Shown: in pieces, positions 49,862 to 61,737 of the stretch
Layout of the letters: each line of letters opens with the position of its first letter
How positions within the stretch are numbered: the stretch's first letter is position 1
Assembly (NCBI GenBank): GCA_963691655.1
Contig: OY829328.1
Location: 78,434,400-78,498,399 of the forward strand
Direction: 5' to 3'
DNA: 64,000 nt
Source of the DNA: Toxonevra muliebris
Taxonomy: Eukaryota; Arthropoda; Insecta; Diptera; Pallopteridae
The notes under the pieces: generated by a model
The model's database searches: none
What the model was told of the DNA's origin: nothing
What the model saw: the letters and a program-made list of their open reading frames with translations, nothing else
Position numbers and translations under genes: made by a program

Positions 49862-52800
49862 ATGATAATTATGGACGTGTTCCAGCACGGTTTAACCATA
49901 AGTTGTCTAGCCGTTTCATTCATTCTATTCTGGAAATCATTTATTATCGCATTTTTTACACTAAATTCACATCCACGAGAATATGATTTGCCAGAAGATG
50001 CTAAGGGTAAGTGTGAAGTCAAGTGAATGGACAAGCGAATTCTTTCCTTCTCCTTACGTTACAGCTATAGCGGAGCCTACATGGTATTTATGGTATGGAA
50101 CTTTATGGAATATATTAGCAGTATACGCAACATTTTGGATATTTGCGGGAGTATATGAGGTAAACGTTTCAAAATAAAAAATTAGTAATTATATAATTAT
50201 ATATCTTTTTAAGGCACATTCTCCTTACTTAATACCGGGACTTTATGCATATAGTACATATCTAATAGTCGATCTGGGGACACATTTGGGGTTATTTCTT
50301 ACAAATGCAGCCCAATTTCATATTCTTATGTATATCAATTTTGGATTTTCAAGTAAGTATATAATGAATAGTTACGGGAAATGAAAAAAGTAAAAAGTTC
50401 CAAGAGAAACATTACAGCCGGAGGGTTATAGTTTTTCCCGAAAAAAAATTTGCTTGAAATGAAAATACATTTCAGAAAGGAATATTTCGACTAGATAACG
50501 AAAAAATATCAATGTAGGCCTTAAGTTCCTATATCCAATCGTAACTTCTTCTCGGAAAGAATCTGAAAGGAACATTCAAGAACAGTTGAATCGAAAGAGT
50601 ATTTTTCCGAGCATAAATGTCCGATCACAGGTTTTTCTCGGTAGGAAACACTAACTCCTGGCAGATTTAAAAAATATCTTTCCGAGTTAAAATTTCTGAT
50701 CGTAGCTTGTCTTTGGAAAGAAGTAGTAATTCTGAAAGGAACATTCCAAGCAAAGCATAAAAATATTGTTCTTAGTTAAAAGTTCCCATCAAAGCTCTCA
50801 TTTGGAAAGCAAGGGTTAAAAAATTTCCTTCCGAGCTAAAATTTCCGATCGTAACCTGTCTCCAGAAAGAAAAAGTAAATCAAAAAGGAATATTTCAGTT
50901 AAAAAAAAATTATGCTAAAACATTTTTCCGACCGCAATTTTTCTGCGGTATGATAAAAAATGGATTAAATAGGTGCTGGCCTTCAAAGACGTCAACCGAA
51001 TCATCAACGGACGATCCCAAACTAACAATAGGATAAGTTTAGGATCAATTGAGAATGAGTTTAGGAACCAATTGAGGATGAGTTTAGGAACCAATTGAGG
51101 ATGAGTTTAGGATCAAATGTGGATGAGTTTAGAAACTAATTGAGTATGAGTTTCGGAACCAATTTTGAATGAGTTTAGGATTAATTGACTACGATTTTAG
51201 GAACCAATTTAGAATGAGTTTAGGATCAATTGAGGATGAGTTGAGAAACCAATTGAGGACGAGTTTAGGAACAAATTTAGGATGAGTTCACGATCAATTG
51301 AGGATGAGTTTAGGAATAAATTTAGGATAAGTTTAGGAACCAATTCAGAATGAAATTAGGATCAATTGCGGATCAAGTTAAAAATCAATCTATGATGAGT
51401 TCAGAATCAATTGAGGATGAGTTTAGGAACCAATTTAGTATAAGTTTAGAATCAATTGAGGATGAGTTTAGGAATCAATTCAACATGAGTTTAGGATCAA
51501 TTGAGGGTGAGTTTGAGAACCAACTTAGGATGAGTTTAGAATCAATTGAAGATGAGTTTAGGAATCAAATAAACATTAGTTTAGGATCAATTGAAGAATT
51601 TAGGAACCCATCTAAAATGAGTTCAGGATTAATTGGGATGAGTTTAGTAACCAACTTAGAATGAGTTCAGGATCAATTCAAGATGAGTCTATTAACCAAT
51701 TTAGGATGAAATTTGTATCAATTTAGAATGAGTTTAGAATCAATTGAAGACGAGTTTAGGAATCAATTAAACATTAGTTTAGGATCAATTGAAAACGAGC
51801 TTTGGATCAATTGAAGAATTTAGGAACCAATCTAGAATGAGTTCAGGATCAATTGGGATGAGTTTAGTAACCAACTTAGAATGAGTTCAGGATCAATTCA
51901 GGATGAGTTTATTAACCAATTTAGGATGAAATTTGTATCAATTGAGGATGACTTTAGGAACAAATTTAGGATGAGTTTAGGTACCAATTTCATATAAGTT
52001 TAGGATCAATTGAGGGTGAGTTAGGAACCAATTAAGGATGAGTTTGGTATCAATTGTGGATTAGTTAAAAAACAAATTTAGGATGAGTTTAGGAACCAAT
52101 TAAAAATGAGTTTAGTATCAATTTAGGTTGAATTTAGGAACCAATTTAGGATGAGTTTAGGATCAATTGAGGTTGATTTTAGAAACCAATTTAGGATGAG
52201 TTTAGGATCAATTGAGGATGAAATTTCGATTAATTTAGAATGAGTTCAGGATCAATTAGGATGAGTTTAACAACCAATTTAGAATGAGTTCAAGATCAAT
52301 TAAGGATGAGCTTAGGAACTAATTTAGGATGTGTATTGATCCTGAACATCCTGAGGATGATTTTAGGAACCAATTTAGTATAAGTTTAGGATCAATTGAG
52401 GATGAGCTTAGGAAACCAATTCAGGTTGAATTTAATAATTCAGAAAGATACAGACAAGTCAAGCTAAAGACAAAAATATCGTTCAAATCGTAGATTTCCC
52501 TTTAGGGAGAAAAATAGTTCACAAAGTAGCAGTTCAGTCAGAGTCCAAGGTAAAAGTTTCTATTTTAATTTTGTCACGGAAAAGATTAACATTTCAAAAA
52601 AAAAGACAATCCGGACGATTTCGTTTTCAATTTTCCTTTCAATATAATTACATTTTACAAAAATAATGATTCAAAGAATCGAAAAACTCATAACTCTCTG
52701 ATTGGAAAAAAGAAAAAACGTTTTCTTTTCGAACGAATTAAAACGTTCAAATCGGAACAATTACCTAAGTATTAAACTTTTTTCAATTCATTAATTGTAA

Positions 52801-52954
52801 TTCCGATACTATTTCATTATTATTTTTATTTTTTTATTTTTCTAATAAATATAACTTAATTTATGTATGTATAGTACTTGGAGCCCTTTCAATGATCATG
52901 TTTTATATAGAAGATAAACGCATTAACGAGTTGGAAGAATATTTGGGTATGTAA
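49862..52954 (+). CDS. Gene C: small four-TM membrane protein, 4 exons, 152 aa
   Basis: Exons are 49862-50006, 50065-50159, 50214-50352 and 52875-52954. Introns are 58, 54 and 2522 nt, phases 1, 0 and 1; donors gtaagt, gtaaac, gtaagt; acceptors gttacag, tttttaag, tgtatag. The start could also be the in-frame Met at 49871. Exon 1 (145 nt) equals that of gene A in length, and exon 2 is again 95 nt. Segments are about residues 8-34, 54-77, 85-109 and 115-140. Exon 2 opens with AIAEPTWYLWYG, the third segment has DLGTH, and the protein ends EDKRINELEEYLGM. It is diverged from A and B but has the same gene architecture. The last intron is swollen by a 22-bp minisatellite. Function unknown; a membrane role is inferred only. 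Confidence 0.82.
51020..52440. repeat. 22-23-bp minisatellite inside intron 3 of gene C
   Basis: Over 60 units alternate gatgagtttaggatcaatt(gag) and gatgagtttaggaaccaatt(tag). Alternating 'atcaa' and 'aacc' types in places give a ~45-bp dimer. The 104-codon frame at 51350 (SIEDEFRNQF type repeats) is a repeat artefact within an intron. Confidence 0.93.
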
Positions 52955-53741
52955 TTAAATTTTCTCTAATATATATTTACATAATTTATCTTTGCTAAGC
53001 ACAAAGAAATTAATGAAGTTTTATAATTTACACAGAGAGAGTAGCTTCCAGTAGAATATCCTCCTTTCCACGTCTAACTTCATGGAGAATCTAAGTTTTT
53101 GCGTGGAAGTAAATTTTATCAACATTTTATTGGTATCACAAATTGAAATGATATTACAATAAAAAGTCTGTATAATTTTCTTAAACGGTGTTTTATTTTA
53201 TGATTATTTTCCATTCTGAATTATTAGGGTTAATTATTGAATCTGAGCGTGGATCGTACACGGCGGATTAAAACTCTATCGACAATTTTTTTTCATTTTT
53301 AGTTATCCTTTCCGACAAATATCTCAACCGCTATTCCTCAATGAAAAGTCTCGTTGAAGGGACGAAAAACCCATAAAACTCCACTCTTCTCATACCGCAA
53401 CTTCTAAATCCCTTAGAGGTTTACTTCTTGTATAATGTATACCCATGTTCTTTCAATGTCAATGTAAACTTCCCAATATGGCAGTTAAGTTTCTGCTGCA
53501 CGCTGCTGCTTCATTACGTTTTCATTATATATTTATTTTTTTTCTGTTCAAGTTTTTACATTTCATTCTATTGTAAATTCCATAAAAGGTTAATTGGAGC
53601 TTAAATGTGTGTGTTCCCTGTTACGATGTAATGCAATTATAATGGAAATATATCTTCTAGAATGAAGAGACTACTAGGTTTTGTAGAAAATCAAAATTTA
53701 ATTTGAATTCTACTGTGTTGCACAAATACATACTTACATAC

Positions 53742-53772
<31 letters not shown>

Positions 53773-54289
53773 TGTACTATATACATATACATTATTAAGT
53801 ATTTGACATTGTGGTGCTTCTCATTTCACATTCAACATACAAATATAAAGTATATTTGAATGAAATGCATAAATCTGAATAAATTGATGAATAGCTGAAG
53901 GTATACATGAACAATCCAGACTGTCATAATTGAATTATTCATGTGTGAATATAACAATCGAAGATATTCTAAGAAGAGCTACTATGGTAAATGAAGTAGC
54001 AACAAGTAAGTAAGTAAGTATATTCAAAAAATTGAGTTAGTTCTTTTCATAAATAAATAAAATTGAGAGAAATGGGGGGAGCGATAATGTTCTATATTTC
54101 GATACTGAAAACACTGTGTAACATTATGAAAATATACGTTCCTCGAGACATAGCTCAAATTGTAGGTCTAGTCAAGCAGAAAAAAACTGCATACTCAAAA
54201 TTTTGAATTGATCCTCAAAATCTGTACTTAAGGTCGAAAACCCCATTTTTCGATAGATTGAAGCAAATACTTGGCCATAACTTTATTTT
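52955..54289. other. Intergenic DNA with a TATG microsatellite
   Basis: It contains the 3' flank of gene C and a (TATG)n tract at about 53740-53775. No gene is supported. Confidence 0.6.
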
Positions 54290-55540
54290 TGTATAAACTT
54301 GTAATTGTGACTAACTTCATATCATTGACAGCTATTCTATCTCGAAGAGCGCCAAAAATACTATAACAATTGATCTGTCAAATAATTTTCATAATTTTAC
54401 AAAAGTGTTTTACTATAGCTGAAAATGTCGAATTTCATGCAAACAAAACAACATTTGCGGGAAGTTTTAATTTGCTTCTTCCACTTAAAGAAAAACGCAA
54501 CTGAAGCACATCGTTTACTCACTGAAGCTTATCCTGACTGTGCTATAGACGTTAGAATGTGTCAGGTGTGGTATGCCCGTTTCAAAAGTGGTGATTTTGA
54601 TGTTGAAGACAGGGAACGTTCAGGCGGCCCGAAAAAGTTCGAAGATGAAGAATTGAAGGCATTACTCGAAGAAGATTCATGTCAAATGCAACAAGAACTT
54701 GCAGAATCTTTAGGATTTGATCAATCAACCATTTCTAAACGATTATAAGCATTGGGAATGATTCAAAAGCAAGGAAATTGGGAGCCGTACGAATTAAAGC
54801 CGAGAGACGTCGAACGACGATTTTTCACATGTGAACTGCTGATTGAACGACAGAAAAGAAAGGGTTTTCTGCATCGTATTGTGACTGGCGATGAAAAGTG
54901 GATACGTTACGATAACCCAAAGCGTAAAAAATCATGGGGACCGCCCGGACATGCATCAACATCAACGGCAAAGCCGAACATTTATGGATCCAAGCTCATG
55001 CTGTGTATTTGGTGGGATATGAAAGGTGTCGTATATTATGAGCTGTTGAAACCGAATGAACCGATCACTGGCGACTGCTACTGACTACAATTGATGCGTT
55101 TGAGCCGAGCATTAAAGGATAAGAGGCCAGAATATGAGAATAGACACGACGAGGTTATTCTTCAGCACGACAATGCTCGGCCGCATGTTGCAAGGCAAGT
55201 AAAAACACACATGGAAACGCTGAAATGGGAAGTGCTACCCCACCCGCCGTATTCTCCAGACATTGCTCCTTCTGTGATTACCACTTGTTCCGATCGATGA
55301 CACATGGCCTGGCTGAACAGCACTTCCGTTCTTTCGAAGAACTCAAAAAATGGGTCGATTCGTGGATAGCCTCAAAAGATGAGGAGTTCTTTCGACGCGG
55401 AATCCGTATGCTACCAGAAAGATGGTAAAAGGTTGTGGCTAACGATGGACAATACTTTAAAGAATAAATTTATAATTACTTTTTCACAATAAATGTCCAA
55501 ATTACGAAAAAAATACGAGTTTATACATTCATACTCCCAA
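54290..55540 (+). pseudogene. Nearly full-length mariner, 5' TIR truncated
   Basis: Only the inner ~14 bases of the 5' terminal repeat remain (tgtataaacttgta); the 3' repeat is complete (55514-55540) and followed by TA. The transposase starts MSNFMQTKQHLREVLICFFH at 54425 and has the same TAA stop after ISKRL as the copy at 42541. The second piece, GMIQKQGNWEPYELKPRDVE, includes VTGDEKWIRYDNPKRKKSW with the first Asp. The third has LQHDNARPHVARQV. A 2-bp insertion in ccttctgtgattacc breaks the third catalytic block. Another stop replaces Glu in PERWEKVV (gatggtaaaag). It is DD34D, mauritiana type, and inactive. Confidence 0.94.
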
Positions 55541-55897
55541 TATTTATTTGATGAGTCTGTTTTTATATATCGTTCAGGAGAAGAGATTTAGTTGCTTACA
55601 ATCATATATAAATTGGTAATATATTTTAAGGAATACCAGAGTTAGAGGACAAAATATGAGGAAAATTAAAAATTTTTTACAATACATTTTTTATTTAATT
55701 TTGAATGGCATTTTAAGCCACAATTTTGTTCAATAGTGTAAATATAAAAGTATGTGAAAATAAAGTATATTCAATTCTGTTTTCAACACGCTATAAATTT
55801 TAAAAATCCATTGAGGTTTGGCTGTACAACAGCAAAATAGTATCTGAGTTGTCGGATCAGTAAAAATTTGTTTCAAGTGACGTCAAGTTTCGTGTAA

Positions 55898-57161
55898 ACG
55901 AGGTTTGCTACTTAAGTTTTGAGATAGAACAAATAAAAACAAATATTTATCATTGAAGATGGTTTTATTGTTTTTCAAAATATTCTCCATGAAGAGCAAT
56001 AGACTTTTGCATGCGTTTGAACCAAGCACTTCGAAGCACTTTTTCCACTCCGAATGGGGTAACTCTAAAACATGTGTTTGGAACGCATCAACCGCTTCTT
56101 CAGGCGACGAAAAACGTTGACCTCGCAATTTATTTTTGATGTGAGGGAATAGAAAGAAGTCATTGGGTGCCAAATCAGGACAGCAGGGCAGATGACCCAT
56201 CAATTCGATGTTTTGAGTGCTCTCGTTTGAGCCGATGTGTGAGAGCTCGAATTGTCGGGGTGGGGTATGATTCGTCTTTGGCGACTGGTTTTCCTTATTT
56301 TTCCGAACACTTCGGGCAAACAAATGATGGTGTACCATTCAGAATTGACTGTTCTACGTTGTTCTAATGGCACGGTGGCCGCATGACCAGTTTTTTCGAA
56401 AAAACCGGCGACCATTTGCTTTGAAGTGCTTCGTGCGCGTACAACTTTTGCTGGATTTGGCTCACTTTGGAAGACCCACACAGTCGATTGTTGTTTAATT
56501 TCGGGCTCATATGCATATATTCATGATTCGTCACCTGTTATGATCTTATAGTCGTCTTTCGAAGCATCGAAGCATTGTATTTTTTCAACATTTCTTTGCA
56601 CCAATCCACACGAGTCTTTTTTTGGGCGATTGTCAAATTATACGGTGTCCAACGCGAACAAATCTTTTTGGCGGCCAAATGTTCATGCAATTTTGAATGT
56701 ATGCAAGTGGAACTAATGCCCAAGCATGCCTCAATCTCACGATCACATGCTGATCTTGTAATAAAAGTTCACGCACAGCATCGATGTTTTCTGGCGAAAC
56801 AACCGATTTTGGACGACCTTCACGACCACGATTGAATTCCGAAAACTAGCGAAACACTGTGGCTCAGGATGGTGGTTCATCACCAAAAGTAAAAGAGAGT
56901 TATTGGCTGACTGTTGTTGAGTTAATCCACGCCGAAAATTATAAAAAAAAAAACATCGCACGAAAACGATCACGGTTTAAATCCATTTTTTGGCCGAGAT
57001 GAAGTTTTCAAGTCACTGCAAACAATACAAATAACACTCTATGAACAAAACGTCCTGAGTACGTTTACCATTAAAAACGTCAAAGTTTACGATGCTGATG
57101 TCAGATTTGACGTATCTACACTGATGTTGCCATATCTCAAAACTTAAGTAGCAACTCTCGT
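55898..57161 (-). mobile_element. Second mariner-type transposon with both TIRs
   Basis: Inverted ends start acgag(a/g)(g/t)ttgctacttaag and continue ttttgagata (55898-55926; 57133-57161). The right end is followed by a TA-containing flank; the left flank is tgtaa. It carries a broken transposase on the minus strand. It is unrelated in sequence to the mauritiana-type copies. Confidence 0.85.
55965..56986 (-). pseudogene. Broken mariner transposase
   Basis: The start codon at 56986 opens MDLNRDRFRAM. The HTH and linker are spread over shifted frames: NFRRGLTQQQ, then GISSTCIHSKLHEHLAAKKI, then NLTIAQKKTRVDWCKEMLKK. IITGDES then a stop replaces the Trp of GDESW (first Asp kept). Then come TVWVFQSEPNPAKVVRARST and VPLEQRRTVNSEWY. 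The second block reads HPDNSSSH, with its Asp kept. The third is CCPDLAPNDFFLFPHIKNKL, followed by LPHSEWKKCF and HGEYFEKQ, and a TAA at 55967. At least three frameshifts and one stop are present. All three catalytic Asp positions survive, so decay is moderate. Confidence 0.9.
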
Positions 57162-58180
57162 ATCGTAAATCTTCATTTTTTAAAATTTTATAAGATGAAT
57201 TTCATGGTTCATCAAAAAACCAAAATTAACGAATAACAATTTTTTTACTGATTCGTGATCAACGGCCAAAAACACTCCATAAAAACTGGGCCACAATTTA
57301 GATACTGTTTGAAAGTGATTAGCTTAGCCGTGAGCGATTCCTCTATCTGATTTGTATCAAGGCTGAAACCTTAATTACAGTTATTATAGAAGGTTGGAGT
57401 CTTCGCTTGTTTCGTAATATTGCCACCTCTGTTCACTGTTTTATATAAGTAACATTAATTTAAATTGAACTGGCAACCTTCTGTATTAAAGGCTGTTGTA
57501 ATGACAATAGAACGGTGTAATTCTTCGTTACAGAGTAGGTACCCAGAAGGATTCTATAACGAATTTAGCTATATTCTTAATAAACATTTATGGATGCTAG
57601 CTCAGTCAAACTAGCAAAGAAAGGTAAGCCTAGAAATTTAAATTTTAAATGAAAGACTGCTTCGTTTTCTTTTTCAGAGCCATAACTCTGACAGAAATCA
57701 TTGAATGACAATCCTAATCTTGCGACATGTTTCCCCCATTAAGCGGTTCCCCGTGAACACCGAAATTTTTGAGCTGATGGACTTACTAGACAGCTACTCA
57801 GGTACCTTAGTCGTAGCTGTAGCTCAAGAACCTTAGTCGTAGCTGTCAAGTAAGTCTATTGAACTTGATGGCACTGGTTAGTCTGGTAATACCACAGGTA
57901 TACTTTGACACTCAGGATTTTTTTGCTTTCTCGGGATATTTTTGCCTAATGGGCAATTTAGCAGATGTGAGAGGAACACGAACGGTCCAAGACGGTAGAA
58001 TATCGGAGAGTAACTAGTTTCATTTCGCTAAATCGTCGGCTTCGGAGTTAACTGGGATTAAGAGGGGTACGGTTGATAGTTTTTTTTAGTCAGTCAGTCA
58101 CCGGGAAACTTCAGAAGGATAATTGTAAGTCAATCCTGGAACCGCCACTTAACTACCGAGGTGGCGAATTTCTCGATAAC
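57162..58180. other. Intergenic DNA without genes
   Basis: A ~30-bp phrase, ccttagtcgtagctgt, is duplicated at 57806-57850. Otherwise nothing recognisable is seen. Confidence 0.5.
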
Positions 58181-59930
58181 TTTTTCTGTGCTGACGATTT
58201 TTCGCTTGCTGGGTTCGGCGTTGACGCTTCTCTTTTGTTGAATACTCTCCTAATGAATTCTCGTTTGTGGACTTGACTATTTCTTGTTTGTTGGATTCTG
58301 TCTTGACTGTTTTACTGTTGTTGGATTCTGTGCTGAAGATTCCTCGTTTGTTGAACACTAGACTGACGATTGCTCGTCAAATGAATTGTGCGCTGACAAT
58401 TCTTTGATTCTGAGCTGGTAAGTCTTCGTTGGTTGAATACTGTGCTGCCGATTTGTCTCTTACTGGATTCTGTGCTGACGATTTCACGTTTGTTAAACTC
58501 TGTGATGACGATTACTAATTTACTGGATCCTGCGCTGAAGATTCCTCGTTAGTTGAATACTGTGAGGAAGATTCTTCGTTTGTTGAATTCTGTGCTGACG
58601 ATTCCTCGTTTGACGATTTTTTTTTTTTTTTATATAGTGTGTCACTGAATTCTAGTTTGTTGGACTGTGCACTAAAGATTCCTCGTTTGTTGAATACTAT
58701 GAGGATGATTCGTCGTTTGCTGGGTTCTATGCTGACGATTCCTCGTTTGTTGGGTTGTGTGCCGACGATTCTTTTTTTCATGGATTATGTGCTGACGATC
58801 CCTCGTTTGCTGGACTTTGTGCTGACGATCCCTTTTATTGGATACTGACCTGCCGATTTCTCGTGTGTTGGATTCTGCCTGCTGGATTCTGTGCTGACGA
58901 TTCCGCGTTTGATAATTCCTTTGTTTTTTTTTAGATAGTGTGTCACCGAATTCTAGTTTACTGAACCCTGAACTGAAGATTCCTCGTTAGTTGAATACTG
59001 TGCTGACGATTTGTCTCTTAATGGATTTTGTGCTTACGATTCCTCGGTTGCTGGAGTCTGTGCTAAAAATTCCTTGTTTGCTGGGTTTAATGTCAACGAT
59101 TCCCCTTTTATTACATACTGACCTGACGGTTTCTCATTTTTTGGATTCTGTCTTGAGGATTTCACGTCTGTTGCATTCTGTGCTGACGATTTCTAGTTTG
59201 GCGATTCCTTGTTTTTTTTTCTTTTGGGATAGTGTGTTACCGAGTCCTTATCTACTAGACTTTGCACTGAAGATTCCTCGTTTGTTGAATACTATGAGGA
59301 CGATTCGTCGTTTGCTGGGTCCTATGTTGATGATTCCTCATTTGACGGATTGTGTGCTGACGATTACTCGTTAGTTGAGTACTGTGCTCACGATTCCTCT
59401 TTTGTTAGATTCTGTGCCGACGATTTCTCGTTAGTTGAGTGCAGTGCTCACTCTCCCTCTTTTGTTGGATTCTGTGAAGACGATTTCTCGTTTGTTGGTT
59501 TCTACCTTGATGATTTCACGTTTTTTGGATTCTGTGCTGACGATTCCTTTGTTTGTTTTTTTTTTTTTTGGATAGTGTGTCTCCGATTCCTAGTATACTG
59601 GGGTCTGCACTGAAGATTCCTCGTTTGTTGAAAACTGTGAAAATGATTCGTCGTTTGCTGAGTTCTGTTAAATACTGTGAAAATGATTCGTCGTTTGCTG
59701 AGTTCTTATTATTCGTTTGATGGGTTGTGTGCTGACGATTCTTCGTTTTTTAGATTCTGTGCTGACGATTCCTCGTTAGTTGGGTACTGTATTCACGATT
59801 CCTCTTTTGTTAGATTCTGTGAAGACGATTACTCATTTGTTGGCTTCTGTGATGACGATTCCTCGTTTTTGGCTTCGGTGATGACGATTCTTTGTTTTTT
59901 CTAATACCGGACTGATGATTCTCAAAGACA
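58180..59930. repeat. 30-bp minisatellite with ~300-bp higher-order units
   Basis: The unit is about tgctgacgattcctcgtttg plus ttggattctg. Because it is exactly ten codons long, frames open on both strands and read as FCADDSSFVG-type repeats. A landmark with a T-run followed by 'atagtgtgtcaccgaattct' recurs at about 58617, 58925, 59212 and 59557. This shows larger units of ten or so 30-mers. No start, splice or signal context supports a gene. Confidence 0.93.
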
Positions 59931-61735
59931 ACCCCCCCCCCCCCTCCCCCCACTCTTTTCGGGAATATCAGTAACATTTTGATCGACTTGAATCAAAATA
60001 AAATTTTAACGGGACGGAAAAGTTAGTGGCTGAGATACTTCATAACAAAAATCCTGATCCAGCTAGAACTAAACTAGTTCAGAAACCGAACAATACTCGT
60101 TTCCACGTCCAATATCCTGCAGTTGCGGTAGTGGGTATTGTTCATGACTCAGAGCTTGTGTATGAGTACGCGCATCGGCCAGTGTTCCATGAGGACTTCT
60201 AGCAGTCTAAAAACATTCGATCAACTATATCTTAGAAACATTTTGAACGTGGTAAAATCTGCTGCGATCTACGGATCGTTAGTATTGAGAGTAGTAATTC
60301 GCCTTAACCTCTTCCAGGAGGATTGGAACACCCTAATAGAGCTGGAGAAAACTCTGGTTTGATTCCATGTTGGTAGGGAGAGTTAGATTCATTTGTAGTA
60401 GAGTAGAGCCTTCGAATGGCCCAGTTGCTATTCAATGACCTCGTTAGCCTAACTCAATCTAAGATTGACGATTCACCGATACCGGTATACCTATCACATG
60501 TCATCAACTTTCTCCACATCCTTTTGCTATTACAAACACTTTCAATGAAATACTTAGATTAAAATCAACTATTCCTGTTTCAACTAACAAACAATTTTTC
60601 AACGCTTTCATGCTGTGGTTTTATTTGGACATAGTAAGTATATGTGTCCTTAGGTAAACAGCTTCAGCAAATCTCTATGTAAACAGCACACACATACATA
60701 CATACTATTTTTATTTAGACTTCCAGAACAGAAAAATTACTATATTTCAACAAGTACACGGACCGCAATGTAATTACAAAATAAGACAAAAAAAAAAAAA
60801 AAAAACAAAATTGAAATAATTACAAAAGCAACAACAACAAAAAAATGAGTTGCTCTTTGTTTTTGCTTAAAAATGCATTCACTATTCAACTAAAACGGAA
60901 AAGTTTTAAGGCTTTATTGTATGTAGCTTTGTTTATAAAAAAATGTGTGGAAAACTAAACAAGAATAATATACAAGAATAAACGAGTATGCAAAAAGAGA
61001 AAAGGATAAAGTTGTTTACAGTTACAACAAATGTATGTGAGTATGTGAGGATGTATGTATGTATGCATGAGGGCAAATATGAGGATGTGTAAGTGTGTAT
61101 ATGTGTCTGGAGGAAAGTAAAATAAAAATAGGACAAAAATTATATAAGTGTGCATATGTAATAAAAACAGGGACATATATACTTAAACCCAACGGTGAGA
61201 AGTTGTGCATCGGATTACATTTGTGGAGGTATTAATTTTGGGCAATTTTTTATGCACTGGACGGCGGCATCTTGTTCCTTTATTTTATATATGGTTTATC
61301 CAGGAAGAGATGCGTACAGTTTCTAATCTCAAAACAAAACGTGTTAATGTGCGCATCCGTCAAAGTGCATCTTTTTATAAACTGAAATGCAACTTAATCT
61401 TTTTATTTTTATATAGCATGTCCGGAAGAAAATTAGTTTAGTTTTTCCCTTTAAAAGAAAGTGGTCAGAATATATTTTAGAGCGTTTTATTCTTTAGCAT
61501 ATTTTCATACACATAAACGCTAACGGACCAAAGAGATGGGCGGGGGGGGAGGAGAGGGGAGAAAGGGGTTTCTTACCGATGAAAATTTCATATATTTTTA
61601 TTATTGGTCATTTTTATATGGTCATTTTTATCCGGGAAAAGATTGAGCATCTATTTTATTACATAAGAAACGTGTTCAGATGAGAATCAGAACGGATTTG
61701 AAGACAAGTTAAAGTACATTTTTTGTATACACTGC
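59931..61735. other. Intergenic DNA, C-run and microsatellites
   Basis: A C-rich run lies at 59932-59951 and (GTAT)n-like repeats near 61045-61065. ORFs on the minus strand at 60933-61210 are HTY-rich translations of short repeats. The stretch 59990-60440 is richer in G/C and may be a decayed mobile element, but no motif is recognised. Confidence 0.5.
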
Positions 61736-61737
61736 AC

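Noticed and set aside
51350..51664. 104-codon frame with SIEDEFRNQF repeats
   Set aside because: A minisatellite inside intron 3 of gene C.
58515..59904. Several 67-127-codon frames reading FCADD- or LTIPRLL-type repeats
   Set aside because: Products of a 30-bp (ten-codon) minisatellite; no start, signal or splice context.
59990..60440. Possible gene or LINE fragment in G/C-richer stretch
   Set aside because: No motif recognised in any frame; the 74-codon frame at 60138 has no supporting feature.
60933..61210. Three overlapping minus-strand frames rich in H, T and Y
   Set aside because: Translations of ATGT/TATG-type simple sequence; three frames are open at once.
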